The position numbers were made by a program, and so were the translations under genes. Below are positions 1 to 6,875 of a stretch of 8,861 bases of DNA, one piece after another. Source of the stretch: JBBRLA01 sp038231615 (GTDB taxonomy: Bacteria; Myxococcota_A; Polyangia; Palsa-1104; JAEUJZ01); NCBI GenBank assembly GCA_038231615.1, contig JBBRLA010000347.1, positions 1-8,861 on the forward strand, read 5' to 3'. The notes under the pieces were generated by a model. That model had not been told where the DNA came from, ran no database searches, and worked only from the letters and a program-made list of their open reading frames with translations. How positions within the stretch are numbered: the first letter of the stretch is position 1; each line of letters opens with the position of its first letter.

Positions 1-126
1 ATGGCCGAGACGCGCATGCCCCTGCTCGAAGCCTGGTTCGACGACGCGTTGATCCTCGCCGACGAAGAGGCGCTGCGCAGCCTGGTCGCCACCATCAAGA
101 GCACCCCGCCACCGCCCACGCCATAG
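1..126 (+). CDS. 3' end of, or short, plus-strand gene of unknown function
   Basis: An open frame runs from the first base to a TAG at 124-126 and encodes 41 residues. An ATG falls at base 1 and another at 16, so this could be a small complete protein, but with no upstream sequence visible the tail of a longer gene is equally likely. The peptide is acidic and helical in its first part (PLLEAWFDDALILADEEALR) and ends in a Pro/Thr tail (TPPPPTP), which looks like the disordered end of a soluble protein. Codons are GC-rich like those of the neighbours. It converges on the five-gene minus-strand block and is probably not part of it. I do not recognise the family. Confidence 0.45.
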   Translation: MAETRMPLLEAWFDDALILADEEALRSLVATIKSTPPPPTP

Positions 127-304
127 CCACCACGACTGGCTGCTGCGCTGGCCAGGCGACGCCGAAAGCAGGAACTCGCTTTTCGCTGACCGGGGCGGTA
201 GTTTACCGGCGCCGAGCCGAATCCTGGGCGTGGCCCGTCAGTCAGTCGGCGAAGAGCGCGGATTCCGAGGTGGCGCTGGTGTTGAACTTGGAAAGGTTAT
301 TTTT
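127..304. other. Convergent intergenic region, no gene seen
   Basis: This stretch separates the plus-strand frame from the end of the large minus-strand gene. It holds two weak hairpins: an imperfect stem with a one-base bulge at 163-185 (CGAAAGC against GCTTTTCG), and a 5-bp stem CGGTA/TACCG at about 205-217. Neither is followed by a clean U-tract in the proper direction, so I do not call a terminator. A short T-run lies at about 299-306, next to and overlapping the TAA stop of the minus-strand gene. No second SUMF1-like segment or adenine-rich template repeat is visible here. Confidence 0.5.
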
Positions 305-3300
305 TTACAGCGCCCAAGGGTGTCCCGCGCAGCGGAAGCCCAGGTAGTCGAACCAGTAGCGAGGAGGTAGAGCGCCGCCAAAATACTCGCGATAATCCGC
401 ACGCGCTTTCTGTTGACCATCGTACTCATCGGGGTGCCAGGAACCGCCACGCACCACATGATGGGACGAATCTGAACAAGTGTTCAAACTATAATCTTCG
501 CAATAGTTGCTCTCCGTCCATTCCTCCACGTTGCCGGCCATGTCCTTCAGGCCAAAGGCGCCATCTTGGAACTGCCCGGCCTTGCAGGTGCCGCCGCGGT
601 GGTCAATGCAGGCTTTCTTCGCTGACCACTCATTGCCCCAGGGGTAAATCCAACCTTTGGGCCCCCGGGCCGCGTACTCCCATTCCTTCTCGGTCGGCAA
701 CCTTTTTCCCACCTTCTGGCAATAATTCCGTGCCTCGTTCCAGTCCACGCAATTGATGGGGTGGTCCTCCCGTCCAGCCCGGCCCCAGTTGCAAGATTCA
801 TTTACATTTATATATGGCTTCTTGCATTGTTTCTTCTCCACGCAGTCCCGATAGGCTGCCACGGTCACCTCGGTGATGTCCATCCAGTAACTACCCAGGT
901 CCACCTCATGGGGCTGGTATGTTTTATATTTATCGACCACTTTCGTTCGGTCGGCTACTCCCGTAAGGTTAATGTGTGGTAACCCCTGTAAAACTCTGTG
1001 ATCCACCTCCCCCACCCGCACCTTGCCCGCACGGATGAGGACCATTTTGCCCGGGACCGGGATTGAGGACGAAGGTTGCAGCGGGTCCACCGGGACTCTG
1101 GTGTCCTGTCCCGCCACCACGCGGACAGTCTTTTTCCAGGGAGGGGCCAGGGCCCGGTGGACCTCCACTTCATGTTCGCCCTCACCGAGGTTATGCACTA
1201 CAGCGGGCACCAAACCCCGAGGCAGGCCGTCGACTAACACTTCGGCGCCGGCCTCCGCGCTGACCAGCACCGTGCCGGTGCGGACCTCGGGCACCAGTTG
1301 CAATTCCAGTTCCTGAGTCTCGGTGCGCCCCGGCTGAATCGGAAGTTCGACTTCCTTGCTCTGATAGCCCGGCGCAGTCAGTACGACATGGATCATTCCC
1401 TGGTCCTGGCCCCGCCATTCCCTGAACTCCGGCTCCACCCGCGTCGGGAGGACAGTGACCCGCGTCCCAGGGGCAGCAATCCGCGAGGCAGCGAACTGCA
1501 CCCCCCCAAACATAGTGCTCCCGATTCCAAAGATCGGCGCCTTGACTCGCAGCCGCACGACCCAGTAGACCGGCTGGGCCGGGAATGCATACGTCTTGTC
1601 CTCACCGGGGCCCAGGGTCAGCCCTTTCGGCGGATCATAGTAAGGCGAGTCGATGGCCATGCGCACCCGGCCCGGTTGCAGAGACAGCACCCGCCCATCC
1701 CAGGGCACGCCGTTGATGCGCACTTCCTTCGGCACCAGCGGCGGAAAGATCTTCAGCGTGAGCCGCGCCGGTCGCGTGTCCATCTCGATGGGCGGCCCCT
1801 CATCTATAATGGAGAGCGTATAGGTCTCGTTCTCCGGTACCTGGACATCTTGAGCCACCGCTTCATAGCCCGGCACTTGCGCCGAGATCGCCTCGGTCCC
1901 CGCCCGCACCCGCAGGGGTTGTCCGGCGTGCCCGTTCCTGCTCTGACCCGTGCTGTCGGTGACCCGGTATGGCACGGGCCCCAGATCCTGCCCCTTGCGA
2001 GATATGAAATGCAGGTTGAGCTGCCCGTACGCGGGCAGTGCCTGCCCCGGCACCCGCACCTGATTGCTATGGGCGAGCCGCGGGCCATCGAGAGGTGCCC
2101 GAATATGGTAGAGCCGGGGCTGGGGATCTGTCGGAAGCCGCACCTCGGCGGTGCTGTCGGCCCGCAACGTTACCGACCGGTTTTCGTCCTTGAGCCCGAC
2201 AAGCTTCGCGTCCCGCGGTGCCCCCGGAAGCCCTCGCACCAATAGGGTCGCGCCGCTCTCGTCATGGGCGACCACCTTCAATTGATAAAGCTGCCGATGT
2301 TCGCGCAATTCCCGGGGCACCAGGCCCAAACCCCACACGCCCAGCCAGCACGCCGCCGCCAGCGACGCCCCGAAGGCCAGTTCCTGCCAGCTCGGCCACG
2401 GCCAGGGTCCGCCAGGTGGCGGCAACGAGGGTGAGCCGCCCTGCCCTTTCAGCGGCCCCCGCCCCTCGGCCATGGCCACCACCAGATGGACCACGTCCCG
2501 CTCCAGCTCTCGCGCCACGGGCGGCGCGATCGGCACAGTCGGCTTGCCCAGGGGCCGCGGCGCTCCCGGCACCCCCAGGCGGCCCAGGTCTTCCAGCAGG
2601 TCCGGCCACAGCACCCCGCGGGCCAGGGACGAGAGCCGCGCGACGGCCCGGCGCATGGTGCCGAAAGATCCATCGGCATCGTGGATGTAAATTTCTTGCA
2701 AGGCGCAGTCCCGCTGCCAGTACAGGTGGGCCGCGCTGCCCTCCGCCGGTTTTGAGCGATTCAGCACGCGCAGAAGGTCCTGCCGCACGACCTCGTCGCG
2801 CCCCGGCTCCAGCACCCGCAGCTCGTCAATCAGTTGCGAGAGTTCTTCGGGCGAAAAGCGCATGGTGGCAAAGGTCGGATCGAGCCCGCCTGCCAGGATC
2901 TGCAAAAGCCCCTGCGGCGGCACTTCGGGGCAGTGGCGCTGGCGCAGCCATTCTGCCAGGAGGGCGTCGGCGCCAGGCCACAGGCAAAGCAGGCGCATGA
3001 GGCGCCGCAGATCCCGTTCTGGCACCGGCCGCGGTTCCTTCACGGGAGGCGGCAGCACGCCGGGATCCACGGACAGGTCCGCGGCCACCGCCAGAAAGCC
3101 GGCGCGGCACAGAGGCCGCACCGGAAAGGGGAAGCGCCGCTTCAGGAGCAGCGAGGGCCATAGTTGGCGCAGGGGCGCCGGATGCAGCCAGCTCCGGCGG
3201 GGAAATTCGCGGGCCAGGACCGGCACCCAGCTTGCCATGCCGCTGCGCGTTCGCACCCGATCGCCGGTGCTGATGATCAGCAGGGGGTGGCCCTGAAAGG

Positions 3301-4471
3301 GGCGCAGCGCCTCGTCACGCGGCTGCGTCGGCCCTTGCGGGGTCTCGGCGAGGCGCTCGGCGCTGCCGCAGAAGTAGCGCAGGGTCAGCGGCACTCCCTG
3401 TCGCGAAAGGCCGGTCAAAAGGGCGGTGATCGAGCGGGTGAAGCGCCGGGTGTGGTGATCGGTATCCAGCAGCACCAGGAGGGTCCGCCGGGTCCGCCGG
3501 GGATTCAGGTAGAGGCGGGTCAGAAGGCCGGTGCGCCCGATGTGCCGGGTGGTGCGCTCGCCGTCCAGCCGGTTGCCCTGCCCACGCGTGGCCGCCTGCC
3601 GGCACAGAAGCACCGCCAGTTCCTCGATGTCCTCCCTGGGAATGGGCGGGGACAGGCCCGGGAGATCGAGCTGATAGCGGTGCGGCCCGGGAAGGGCCGA
3701 GAGCCCCTCGTTGGCCTGGCGGAACGCCAGATCCCGCTGCCGCTGCCTGCGCCGGTGCAGATACGAGAAGAGGGCGGCCAGAAGGAAAAGCGCCCCGCCG
3801 GCCGCGGCGGGTTTTCCGTAATGCAAAACGGGCGGCAGCTTTGGCAGATCGGGGGGATCGTCGATGACCCCGTCGGGAGGATCGGCCGGGGGCCCGAGAT
3901 CGGGCGGTTCAGATGCGTTGGAGGCAGAGGGGGCCAGGTCGGCGGAAGGCCCAGCGTCCGGGATGCCAGAATCCGCCCCGAGCGAAGCCGATGTCCCAAT
4001 CCCCAAAAGCCGGGACAGACCCAGCCCCAGACCCGCGAAGAGCACTGAGGCCAGGAGCACTTGAATCAGGCGCCGCCGTCCTGACTGCACCGATGAAGCC
4101 TGTCCCGCCAGCCGCGCCGGTCCCGATGGCGCCACAATTGGACCCGCCGCGCCCGGCGTCCCGGCCGTCGCCGCTTCCACCGCGCCCAGTCCCGCGGCGG
4201 TGGGCTTCATCCTGCGCAGCTCCGCCACGGTGACATCGTCGCCATCCCCGCCTTCGGTAAAGTGAGCGTCGAAGATCTCGCGCACCGTCTGGGCCTTGAT
4301 GCGATCGTGCCCGAGCAGCGCCGCCACCGCCGCCCGCAGTTCGTCGCGGCGCAGGGAGTCCCCGGCCAGGGTCAAAAGGCGCAGCAGGCGCTGGTGTTCC
4401 CGCACCCCCACCTGCACGTCCCGCGCTCGCAGGGCTTGCAGGAATTCGGAAAATGGCAGGCCGGGTGCCAT
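305..4471 (-). CDS. Membrane-anchored vWA-like / PEGA-stalk / SUMF1 (FGE-like) sensor protein
   Basis: The 1388-residue product is likely the sensor of a MoxR-vWA ternary system. Residues 5-90 resemble the N-terminal helical part of CoxE-like vWA proteins. A hydrophobic segment lies at about 134-157, followed by an acidic Pro-rich loop (160-215), a second hydrophobic segment (222-238) and a basic RRRQRQR stretch. A vWA-like fold spans about 328-430, but its MIDAS is degraded (LLDTDHH in place of DxSxS). A third membrane segment is at about 697-718. Residues 727-1131 form a string of about five beta-rich repeats; the last (1066-1131, with VLVDGLPRG) is a good PEGA domain. From 1142 to the end is a SUMF1/FGE-like C-type lectin fold, with RLPTEKEWEYAARG, MAGNVEEW, VRGGSW and GFRCA. 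Charge distribution predicts the vWA part inside, and the stalk and head outside. Ten cysteines lie in the last 179 residues and none in 719-1209. The positions of the two catalytic FGE cysteines are not cysteine, so oxidase activity is unlikely. An in-frame TGA lies five codons upstream of the ATG, which fixes the start. It begins 5 bases after the MoxR gene, with no strong ribosome binding site. Confidence 0.9.
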   Translation of the reverse strand: MAPGLPFSEFLQALRARDVQVGVREHQRLLRLLTLAGDSLRRDELRAAVAALLGHDRIKAQTVREIFDAHFTEGGDGDDVTVAELRRMKPTAAGLGAVEAATAGTPGAAGPIVAPSGPARLAGQASSVQSGRRRLIQVLLASVLFAGLGLGLSRLLGIGTSASLGADSGIPDAGPSADLAPSASNASEPPDLGPPADPPDGVIDDPPDLPKLPPVLHYGKPAAAGGALFLLAALFSYLHRRRQRQRDLAFRQANEGLSALPGPHRYQLDLPGLSPPIPREDIEELAVLLCRQAATRGQGNRLDGERTTRHIGRTGLLTRLYLNPRRTRRTLLVLLDTDHHTRRFTRSITALLTGLSRQGVPLTLRYFCGSAERLAETPQGPTQPRDEALRPFQGHPLLIISTGDRVRTRSGMASWVPVLAREFPRRSWLHPAPLRQLWPSLLLKRRFPFPVRPLCRAGFLAVAADLSVDPGVLPPPVKEPRPVPERDLRRLMRLLCLWPGADALLAEWLRQRHCPEVPPQGLLQILAGGLDPTFATMRFSPEELSQLIDELRVLEPGRDEVVRQDLLRVLNRSKPAEGSAAHLYWQRDCALQEIYIHDADGSFGTMRRAVARLSSLARGVLWPDLLEDLGRLGVPGAPRPLGKPTVPIAPPVARELERDVVHLVVAMAEGRGPLKGQGGSPSLPPPGGPWPWPSWQELAFGASLAAACWLGVWGLGLVPRELREHRQLYQLKVVAHDESGATLLVRGLPGAPRDAKLVGLKDENRSVTLRADSTAEVRLPTDPQPRLYHIRAPLDGPRLAHSNQVRVPGQALPAYGQLNLHFISRKGQDLGPVPYRVTDSTGQSRNGHAGQPLRVRAGTEAISAQVPGYEAVAQDVQVPENETYTLSIIDEGPPIEMDTRPARLTLKIFPPLVPKEVRINGVPWDGRVLSLQPGRVRMAIDSPYYDPPKGLTLGPGEDKTYAFPAQPVYWVVRLRVKAPIFGIGSTMFGGVQFAASRIAAPGTRVTVLPTRVEPEFREWRGQDQGMIHVVLTAPGYQSKEVELPIQPGRTETQELELQLVPEVRTGTVLVSAEAGAEVLVDGLPRGLVPAVVHNLGEGEHEVEVHRALAPPWKKTVRVVAGQDTRVPVDPLQPSSSIPVPGKMVLIRAGKVRVGEVDHRVLQGLPHINLTGVADRTKVVDKYKTYQPHEVDLGSYWMDITEVTVAAYRDCVEKKQCKKPYINVNESCNWGRAGREDHPINCVDWNEARNYCQKVGKRLPTEKEWEYAARGPKGWIYPWGNEWSAKKACIDHRGGTCKAGQFQDGAFGLKDMAGNVEEWTESNYCEDYSLNTCSDSSHHVVRGGSWHPDEYDGQQKARADYREYFGGALPPRYWFDYLGFRCAGHPWAL
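308..1048 (-). other. SUMF1-like head segment with shifted base composition
   Basis: This is the part of the large gene encoding the C-terminal SUMF1-like head (residues about 1142-1387). Its codons are richer in A and T than those of the rest of the gene. My manual count gives 120 G+C in the 240 bases of 781-1020 (50%), falling to 23 of 60 in 781-840. For comparison, 2401-2460, inside the same gene, has 46 of 60. The change falls near the junction of the PEGA stalk and the head, so the head may have been acquired or exchanged as a unit. The 3' end of this segment is where lectin-fold targets of diversity-generating retroelements carry their variable region, but no AAC/AAT-rich codon run is seen here. 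Confidence 0.55.
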
Positions 4472-4476
4472 CGGGT

Positions 4477-5472
4477 CTACCGATCACCCCGATCAGCGCC
4501 ACCATCCCCGCCGCCACGGCCCCCACCATCCGCCCGCGCCCCGTCGCCACGGCCGCCTGCCGCCCGGCGCACCGCCTTCACGTCATCTCGGCTCTTCACC
4601 AGCGCCCCCAGCGAGGGCAGCTTCGCCAGCGCCACCTGATCGCCCAACTCCTTCAAATCCACCTGCGCCCGCAAGAGCACCCGCACCCAGCCGATCAGCT
4701 CCGCGGTGCCCGGCTGCCGGTGCAGCCCATCCACCGCCCGCAGCTTCAGGAACCGCCCCACCGCCTGCTCCACCAGCGCCGCCGTGGCCTCCGCCACCCG
4801 CTGTGCCAGGATCTCCGCCAGCAACTTCTGCCCGGGGAACTCGATGTAATGAAACACGCAGCGCCGCAGGAACGCCTCGGGCAGTTGCCGGGCGGCATTG
4901 CTGGTGATGATCACCACCGGCCGCAGCGGCGCCGGGGCGGCGTACGACTCGCCGGTCTCGGGGATGATGAAGGCCATCTGCTCCATCTCGTCGAGCAGAT
5001 CGTTGGGGAAGTCCGAGGGCGCCTTGTCCACCTCGTCGATCAGCACCACCCGCTGGCGGCTTTCCTTCTCGGCGCAGCGGATGGCCTCGCCCAGGGCGGA
5101 GAACTGGCGGTAGTGGGTGGGATCGTGCTCGACCCGCTCGCTCTTGCGCTGCACGTCGTAAAGGCGCAGCAGGTGATCGAAGCGGTACAGGGCGTCGCGG
5201 CCCTGGTGGTCGCTGCGGGTGTGAAAGGGCAGCACTTCGCCCAGGCCCAGCTCCGAGGCCACCGACCAGGCCAGGGAGGACTTTCCGCAGCCGGGGTCCC
5301 CTTCCAGCAGAAGCGGCTGTCCCAACAAGAGGGCGGTGTTCACCGCCGCCACCAGGTCCGGGTCCGCCAGGTAGCGGCCGTCTTCGTTGCGACTGATCGG
5401 CGGCCGGTCCTTCGGGGGAATGCCGTCGCCGCGATAGCGCCTGAACGGATGCGATGCGGTGGCTTGCTCCAT
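4477..5472 (-). CDS. MoxR-family AAA+ ATPase of ternary system
   Basis: The 331-residue cytoplasmic ATPase probably remodels or activates the vWA-like and iSTAND partners using ATP. Walker A is GDPGCGKS (58-65), Walker B VVLIDEVD (142-149), sensor 1 lies in IITSNAARQLPEAF (N192), and the arginine pair R203-R204 in FLRRCVFHYIEFP is a likely arginine finger. The HTRSDHQGRDALYRFDHL stretch (84-101) is typical of the MoxR branch found next to vWA and TIR/STAND proteins. After the lid the protein ends in an odd Gly/Arg/Asp-rich low-complexity tail (about 302-331). The chosen ATG is preceded by GGAG 5 bases away and lies 2 bases after the TIR-iSTAND stop, so translational coupling is likely. A longer frame runs upstream through the TIR gene but has no family similarity and is a shadow. 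An alternative GTG two codons upstream has poor spacing to that GGAG. All core catalytic motifs are intact. Confidence 0.93.
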   Translation of the reverse strand: MEQATASHPFRRYRGDGIPPKDRPPISRNEDGRYLADPDLVAAVNTALLLGQPLLLEGDPGCGKSSLAWSVASELGLGEVLPFHTRSDHQGRDALYRFDHLLRLYDVQRKSERVEHDPTHYRQFSALGEAIRCAEKESRQRVVLIDEVDKAPSDFPNDLLDEMEQMAFIIPETGESYAAPAPLRPVVIITSNAARQLPEAFLRRCVFHYIEFPGQKLLAEILAQRVAEATAALVEQAVGRFLKLRAVDGLHRQPGTAELIGWVRVLLRAQVDLKELGDQVALAKLPSLGALVKSRDDVKAVRRAAGGRGDGARADGGGRGGGDGGADRGDR

Positions 5473-5474
5473 GG

Positions 5475-6764
5475 TCACTCCGTGTCTTCCGGTCCCTGCC
5501 ACAGGTAGCGGTCCAGCTCCTGCAAAATGAAGTTTAGCACCCGATCGGGGTTCTTGCCCCGCCCCAGGGCCGCGTCCACGAAACCCTGGCGGCGATCCTC
5601 CGGCATCTGGATGATGTGGCAGAAGCGCCGGATGTCGTCTTCCTTGATGATCGCCAGATCGCGCAGCAAAAGGATCGGCAGGTGGCGGTCCTGCTGCCGA
5701 AGAAGCTGGGCGATGAGGGCGCGGGCGCGGCCCCGCTGCTCGGCCAGGCGGGTCCAGTGGGGCGCACGCAGGCCGCGCAAGAGGCGCAACGGGCCGGCCA
5801 CCACCCGATCCAGCAGCCCGGCGGGGTGCCAGGCGATGGGCTGAAAGACCTTCAGTCCCCCCGACCCCTTTCCCTGGCGGCGGGCCTCGGCGAGCCACTC
5901 GGGCAGCCATTCGGCATAATATCGCACCAGGGCCTGGTAGTCGGCGACGGTGGGCTGGAGGGTGTTGTGCAGGACGATCAGGTTTTGTTCTGAAAGCAGA
6001 TCGGCCAGGCGCTGGGGCAGGCCCTGTTCCGAGGTGTCCAGGCGATCGGCCAGGGCGGCGGCGAAGCGGGCCTTGGTGCGAGGGAAGGGCTCGGGCCAGG
6101 GGACGTATTCCACCCGGCGCGGGGGCAGTTCGGGCAGGCCGACGTCCACCCGGGCCAAAAAGAAGGCGTGGCCCTGGTCGTCGGCGCCGGGGACCAGCAC
6201 CACCTCGTCGAGGGCGGTCTGGGCCAGGTCGAGCACGGTGCCCCACTGTCGGGTCCGATCGCAGTCGAGGGCCCGGGGGTTGTCCACCCGCCAGCCGAGC
6301 AGGCGGTCCTGCCGATCCTGGCGTTCCATCTCGTCGGGGTCGGGCCGGGCCAGTACCCGCACCTTCTCGCGCACTGCCCGGACCACTTGGGCCAGGGCGA
6401 CGTCCAGGCTTTTGTGCTGCTGCACCGGCACGGCGGGCACGATCGGCAGATGGCGGGGCGGCTGATAGTCCACCGCCCGCAGGCGCACCAGGAGCGACGG
6501 CGCCCCCTGGTTCTGCGCGATAAGATCGATCAGGTCGGCGTGGGCCTGTAGGTAAGACGAGGAAAGGAGCAGAAGGCGCAGGTCGGCGTCCAGGAATTGC
6601 CGGCGCAGTTCGTGGGGGTCGGTGCCGGCGGTGATGTTCCACAGGGTGCAGCGTCCCAGATTCAGGAGCGGCGCCAGGTGCTGGCGCAGGCGGGCAACGA
6701 GGTCCAGATCCTCGGAGTCGGTGCTGTGGCTGATGAAGATTCGGACCGGGATGGCTGCACCCAT
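5475..6764 (-). CDS. TIR-like / inactive-STAND (iSTAND) fusion protein
   Basis: The 429-residue soluble protein is the probable effector or adaptor of the system. Residues 6-140 fit a bacterial TIR fold: strand A with box-1-like VRIFISHSTDSEDL (7-20), DADLRLLLLSSSYL (59-72), and strand D SLLVRLRAVDY (90-100). The usual catalytic glutamate after the SxxFL-like turn is not obvious; HADLIDLI occupies that place, with D80 nearest. A charged linker (about 140-158) leads to a module whose LDCDRTRQW (166-174) resembles the CDRxxQ motif of iSTAND domains. The stretch LVPGADDQGHAFFLARV (190-206) stands where a STAND P-loop would be but has no GKS/T. Further iSTAND-like features are VEYVPWPEPF (218-227) and LIVLHNTL (262-269). 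The C-terminal part (about 345-429) is helical. An in-frame TAA five codons upstream leaves this ATG as the only sensible start, though its ribosome binding site is weak. A separate promoter candidate lies upstream. The TIR call is firm and the iSTAND call fairly so; whether it is an active NADase is uncertain. Confidence 0.85.
   Translation of the reverse strand: MGAAIPVRIFISHSTDSEDLDLVARLRQHLAPLLNLGRCTLWNITAGTDPHELRRQFLDADLRLLLLSSSYLQAHADLIDLIAQNQGAPSLLVRLRAVDYQPPRHLPIVPAVPVQQHKSLDVALAQVVRAVREKVRVLARPDPDEMERQDRQDRLLGWRVDNPRALDCDRTRQWGTVLDLAQTALDEVVLVPGADDQGHAFFLARVDVGLPELPPRRVEYVPWPEPFPRTKARFAAALADRLDTSEQGLPQRLADLLSEQNLIVLHNTLQPTVADYQALVRYYAEWLPEWLAEARRQGKGSGGLKVFQPIAWHPAGLLDRVVAGPLRLLRGLRAPHWTRLAEQRGRARALIAQLLRQQDRHLPILLLRDLAIIKEDDIRRFCHIIQMPEDRRQGFVDAALGRGKNPDRVLNFILQELDRYLWQGPEDTE
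5478..5481 (-). promoter_or_regulatory. Ribosome binding site of the MoxR gene
   Basis: GGAG on the minus strand lies 5 bases before the ATG at 5472 and inside the last codons of the TIR-iSTAND gene. It favours this ATG over the GTG at 5478-5476, which overlaps the GGAG itself. Confidence 0.6.
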
Positions 6765-6810
6765 GGGCCGGGCAGCTTACCATGGGGAGGAGATCGGGCG
6801 TCACCAGATG

Positions 6811-6838
6811 GTTTTAGGCACCCGCCTTCCGGTGTCAA
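6811..6838 (-). promoter_or_regulatory. Sigma-70-like promoter for the TIR-MoxR-sensor genes
   Basis: On the minus strand a perfect TTGACA (6838-6833) is followed after 16 bases by TAAAAC (6816-6811), which matches 4 of 6 of the -10 consensus. It sits in the 111-base gap between gene 2 and the TIR gene and would give a leader of about 40 bases. The spacer holds a short imperfect inverted repeat (CACC...GGTG) that could be an operator, but this is weak. It suggests genes 3-5 can be expressed independently of genes 1-2. Confidence 0.5.
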
Positions 6839-6875
6839 GGTCGCCGCGCTGGCTCAACGCAAGCCGAGGACGCCG

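Noticed and set aside
163..217. Intrinsic terminator between the convergent genes
   Set aside because: The stems are short or bulged and none is followed by a U-tract in the correct orientation.
305..500. Possible diversity-generating retroelement variable region at the end of the SUMF1-like head
   Set aside because: The domain and its position fit known targets (VRGGSW...GFR), but the codons are not rich in AAC/AAT-derived residues, and no template repeat or reverse transcriptase is seen in the window. Sequence beyond base 1 would be needed to exclude it.
4453..5508. 351-codon plus-strand open frame
   Set aside because: It is antisense to the MoxR gene, whose Walker A, Walker B and sensor motifs are intact. 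Long antisense frames are expected in DNA with GC-rich third positions.
4477..6804. 775-codon minus-strand frame as one long fusion protein
   Set aside because: Only the part from 5472 down encodes the MoxR ATPase. The upstream part is a Pro/Arg/Gly-rich shadow of the TIR-iSTAND gene, which has clear domain motifs in another frame.
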